Source of the DNA: Flavobacterium tagetis
GTDB lineage: Bacteria; Bacteroidota; Bacteroidia; Flavobacteriales; Flavobacteriaceae
NCBI RefSeq assembly: GCF_016735615.1
Contig: NZ_JAERSF010000003.1
Span: forward strand, 496,001-560,000
DNA: 64,000 nt
Direction: 5' to 3'
Below the pieces are notes generated by a model. The model saw only the letters and a list, made by a program, of their open reading frames with translations. It did not search any database and was not told the DNA's origin. Every line of letters starts with the position of its first letter. Position 1 is the stretch's first letter. A program made the translations under genes and the position numbers. This document shows positions 61,393 to 64,000 of this stretch, in pieces.

Positions 61393-61709
61393 TACTTCTA
61401 GTTCTTAAAGTTACTTTATTTGTTTTGTAAAATTAAAGTTGTTGGTTTTTAGGTATTTACATTTTTGTGAAATTAAACATAAAAAAAGGAGTATCATTAT
61501 GGAAAACCATAATCTATAAAATTTAAAATAGCAAGTGTATGAATAAATAAAGATGTATTAGTAAGTATTTATACCTGATTTGTATTAAACAAAAAAAGGA
61601 CAGTCCCTCTAATTAAAGAAGAACTGCCCTTTTAGGCAAATTTTTAAATTTGCATTCCTAAGAATGCGTACAGTTTTTGGTAATCACTAAATTGAAGACT
61701 AAACGCAGG
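61393..61709. other. Intergenic region between accessory block and second efflux locus
   Basis: About 315 bases. Near 61425-61436 the minus strand has TAATTTTA, a 7 of 8 match to TAnnTTTG, as possible promoter of the accessory block. The rest is AT-rich without a gene, apart from the terminator at 61591-61633. Confidence 0.4.
61591..61633 (-). terminator. Terminator of the second RND efflux locus
   Basis: AAAAGGACAGT (61594-61604) pairs with ACTGCCCTTTT (61623-61633), one G-U pair, with a T run on the minus strand. Confidence 0.75.
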
Positions 61710-62795
61710 TTATTCGTTTATGACATCGCCTTCCTTAGTTTCTTCGCTGGCAATTTTTACCAGTTTATCGTTTGGAGTTAAGTCGCCGAAAATTTCAATT
61801 TTATCTTCGATTTCTCTTCCTTTTTTAATGTCAACTCTTGTGGCTTTGTGGTTTACTACTTTTACCACATAAATTCCTTCTGCAGAACTTACTACGGCAG
61901 ATTTTGGTACTACAAAAGTGCTGTCTTTCGCGTTAAGCGGTAATAAAACTTCGGCAACCATTCCAGGTAATAAATTTCCTTTGGTGTTGTGTACGTCCAT
62001 TTCGACTCTTTCAGAACGCAGTTTTAAATCTAAAGCGCCAGACATTCTTGTAATTTTTGCTGTAAAAGTATCTGGTAGCGATTTTACATTAAAACTCATT
62101 TCGTCGCCTGGGTGCAAATATCCTGTGTACAATTCTGGAACAGAAACCGCCAAACGCAATTTGCTTTGCTCTTGAATCGTTAATAAAGGCAAATCTGAAC
62201 CTTTTCCTGCTGGACCAACAAATGTTCCTAAATTCACATTTCTAGCCGCTACAACACCATCAAAAGGAGCACGAATTTCTAAGTAACCTCTCATGATCGA
62301 GATTTCTTTGTGCGCTGCAATTGCTGCCTGATATTGTGCGTAATCAGAATTCTTTTTACCGCTTGCCATTTCTAAATCGTTTTTAGAAATCGTTCCTTCA
62401 ACTTTGCTTGTTTCATACAAACGGTTGTAAGTGCTTTTGCTGGTTGCGTAAATGGCTTCCATAGATTTCAATCTCGATTCAGCCGCTGCTACTTGCGAGC
62501 TTATTTCTGGCGCTTCTAAAACAATTAAAAGCTGTCCTTTTTTTACTTTCGTTCCAATATCAACTTTTAAAGTTTTTACGAAACTGCTCACTTTTGCATA
62601 CAAATCAACTTGTTGAAAACCGGTTAATTCAGCTGGCAAACGCAATTCTGTTGTTAGTTTTTCTTTCGATAAAAGGAAAGTTTCAACTTTAGGTTCTATT
62701 TCTGCTTTCGCAGTTTCTTCTTTTTTCTTTTCACAGCTTAGTACAACTAAAGCTGTAAATAGTATCGCTGTAGATTTTATAATGTTACTTTTCAT
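61710..62795 (-). CDS. RND efflux periplasmic adaptor lipoprotein (second system)
   Basis: 361 residues with lipobox VVLSC. The adaptor features are LTGFQQVDLYAKVSSFVKTL with DIGTKVKKGQLLIVLEAPE (first lipoyl half), a short helical hairpin (AAAESRLKSMEAIYATSKST), and LEIRAPFDGVVAARNVNLGTFV (second half). It couples the RND pump encoded upstream (gap 90 bases) to an outer membrane channel not seen here. The gene order (pump then adaptor) differs from the 41-48 kb locus. Confidence 0.9.
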   Translation of the reverse strand: MKSNIIKSTAILFTALVVLSCEKKKEETAKAEIEPKVETFLLSKEKLTTELRLPAELTGFQQVDLYAKVSSFVKTLKVDIGTKVKKGQLLIVLEAPEISSQVAAAESRLKSMEAIYATSKSTYNRLYETSKVEGTISKNDLEMASGKKNSDYAQYQAAIAAHKEISIMRGYLEIRAPFDGVVAARNVNLGTFVGPAGKGSDLPLLTIQEQSKLRLAVSVPELYTGYLHPGDEMSFNVKSLPDTFTAKITRMSGALDLKLRSERVEMDVHNTKGNLLPGMVAEVLLPLNAKDSTFVVPKSAVVSSAEGIYVVKVVNHKATRVDIKKGREIEDKIEIFGDLTPNDKLVKIASEETKEGDVINE

Positions 62796-62885
62796 TTTTT
62801 GGTTTTATATATGTTTTATAAGTATGCGGAAAGTATTAAAATGTATCCAGTGTTATCGCAACGATTTGACTTTCGACTTTTGACT

Positions 62886-64000
62886 TTATGACTTTCCAAC
62901 TTTTGACTTACTCAATGATGAAATATAATGGATGCTTTCTTCGTCCTCAGGATCTAAAGAAACAGATTGTGTCGATGTTTTTTCTTGTGCCCACGCAAAT
63001 ATCTGCGGAAGGATTAATAATACGGCAAAAGTAGAAAATAATAATCCACCGATAACCGCTCTTCCTAACGGAGAAACTTGATCGCCTCCTTCGCCGTGTC
63101 CGATTGCCATTGGCAACATACCCATAATCATGGCAACAGATGTCATGATAATTGGACGAAGACGTAACGCAGCAGCTTCACGAGCCGATTCTAAGGCATT
63201 TCCGTTTATTTTTCGAAGCTGTTCGGCATTCGTTACCAAAAGTACGGCATTGGCAATAGAAACTCCAACCGACATGATGATTCCCATATACGATTGCAAG
63301 TTTAATGTTGAACCAGTTAAAGTAAGCATTAATAACGATCCTAAAACTACGGCTGGAACCGTTGTTAAGATTACTAACGAAACTTTGAACGATTGGAAAT
63401 TAGCGGCCAACATTAAGAAGATTACGAATACGGCAACCAATAATCCTGTTTGTAAACTACTTAATGTTTCGGTCAATACAGTACTTAATCCAATTGGCGT
63501 AACAAACAAACCACGAGGCAATTCGCCCAATGAACTAATTGTTTTGCTCACATCTTTTGAAGCCGTCCCCAAATCGGTTTGATAGATGTTTGCAGTCACG
63601 GTAATGTACGGCATGGCCCCTAAATTGTCATTTTCACCGCTTACAAAGCCCGGTGTAATTTTGGCAACGTCGCTTAATACAGGACGAAGCGAGTTTTTCA
63701 ATACCGGAATTTCTCCAATATCGGTTTTGCTTTTCATTTTATTTAAAGGCACTTGAACCTGAACAGAATAGGATAATCCTGCTTTTTCGTCTACCCAGTT
63801 ATTTTTTTCAGTATAACGAGAAGATGAGGTTGAAGCCACAAGCGAACGCGAAATATCATTCATATCAACTCCTAATTCGGCAGCACGAGTTCTGTCAATA
63901 TCAATATTCATTGCTGGATAATGAATTGGCTGTCCGATTTGCACGTCTCTGAAATACGAAATTGCTTTTAACTTGTCTACAATTTGAGTCGCGTATAATT
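62886..64000 (-). CDS. RND efflux pump, C-terminal part (5' end outside window)
   Basis: The frame stays open to the window end; a GTG at 63944 is internal. About 371 residues are visible, covering the last periplasmic portion (DIDRTRAAELGVDMNDISRS, typical of the heavier HAE/unclassified RND branch), then membrane segments with TGLLVAVFVIFLMLAANFQS and the C-terminal RLRPIIMTSVAMIMGMLPMA. It is distinct in sequence from the 43-46 kb pump. It probably belongs to the same operon as the adaptor downstream; the C-terminal tail is Asp/Glu/Ser-rich. Confidence 0.9.
   Translation of the reverse strand, partial: LYATQIVDKLKAISYFRDVQIGQPIHYPAMNIDIDRTRAAELGVDMNDISRSLVASTSSSRYTEKNNWVDEKAGLSYSVQVQVPLNKMKSKTDIGEIPVLKNSLRPVLSDVAKITPGFVSGENDNLGAMPYITVTANIYQTDLGTASKDVSKTISSLGELPRGLFVTPIGLSTVLTETLSSLQTGLLVAVFVIFLMLAANFQSFKVSLVILTTVPAVVLGSLLMLTLTGSTLNLQSYMGIIMSVGVSIANAVLLVTNAEQLRKINGNALESAREAAALRLRPIIMTSVAMIMGMLPMAIGHGEGGDQVSPLGRAVIGGLLFSTFAVLLILPQIFAWAQEKTSTQSVSLDPEDEESIHYISSLSKSKVGKS

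Noticed and set aside
63130..63582. 150-codon plus-strand ORF opposite the second RND pump
   Set aside because: It is antisense to conserved transmembrane segments of the pump.

Overview
This window looks like a chromosomal segment of a Flavobacterium-type member of the Bacteroidota. The evidence is the AT-rich DNA, TAnnTTTG-type promoter boxes, a SusC/SusD polysaccharide utilisation locus (PUL), a type IX secretion C-terminal sorting domain, and intergenic DNA full of short degenerate palindromic repeats. No rRNA, tRNA, CRISPR array, transposase or integrase gene was seen. Family names come from reading the translations; no database search was run.

Layout. 1-5 kb: end of a Mg-chelatase-type AAA+ ATPase gene, an EamA transporter, an unusual leader region with two tiny Cys-containing ORFs around a terminator, a Glu/Leu dehydrogenase and a fatty acid hydroxylase-type membrane enzyme. 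5-17 kb: an alpha-glycan PUL made of a divergent DUF6377/SusR-like regulator, a lipoprotein, a secreted protein, SusC, SusD, a GH71/99-like enzyme and a GH97 enzyme with the SusB-type glutamates. 17-27 kb: a beta-barrel protein, a MarR-MATE efflux unit with two matching operator-like palindromes, several structured repeats, a hypoxanthine/uracil-DNA glycosylase, an AraC regulator, a MarR-GNAT fusion, and an FAD oxidoreductase coupled to a low-affinity iron permease-like protein and AsmA. 30-33 kb: an Mla-type (MlaE-MlaF-MlaD) lipid transport operon. 33-36 kb: an overlapping GT4/GH130 pair. 36-41 kb: small membrane, DinB, DoxX, GNAT, Crp and lipoprotein genes, plus a small gene broken by an apparent one-base deletion. 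41-48 kb: a TetR regulator and an RND efflux operon (adaptor, pump, a 37-residue single-TM protein, TolC-like factor), with a series of TetR-type palindromes. 48-56 kb: SMP-30, two cupins, DoxX, AraC and a large ELWxxDGT-repeat T9SS substrate. 56-58 kb: a PfpI-like protein and dense REP-type hairpins. 58-61.4 kb: an accessory block of four unrecognised minus-strand genes beside a duplicated 3' end of a small gene. 61.7-64 kb: a second RND efflux locus running off the window.

The parts most worth a second look are the block at 58.1-61.4 kb (possible membrane-acting two-gene system), the two Cys-rich mini-ORFs upstream of the dehydrogenase, the 37-residue protein inside the efflux operon, the TetR operator series, and the three-way-junction element at 20.5 kb.
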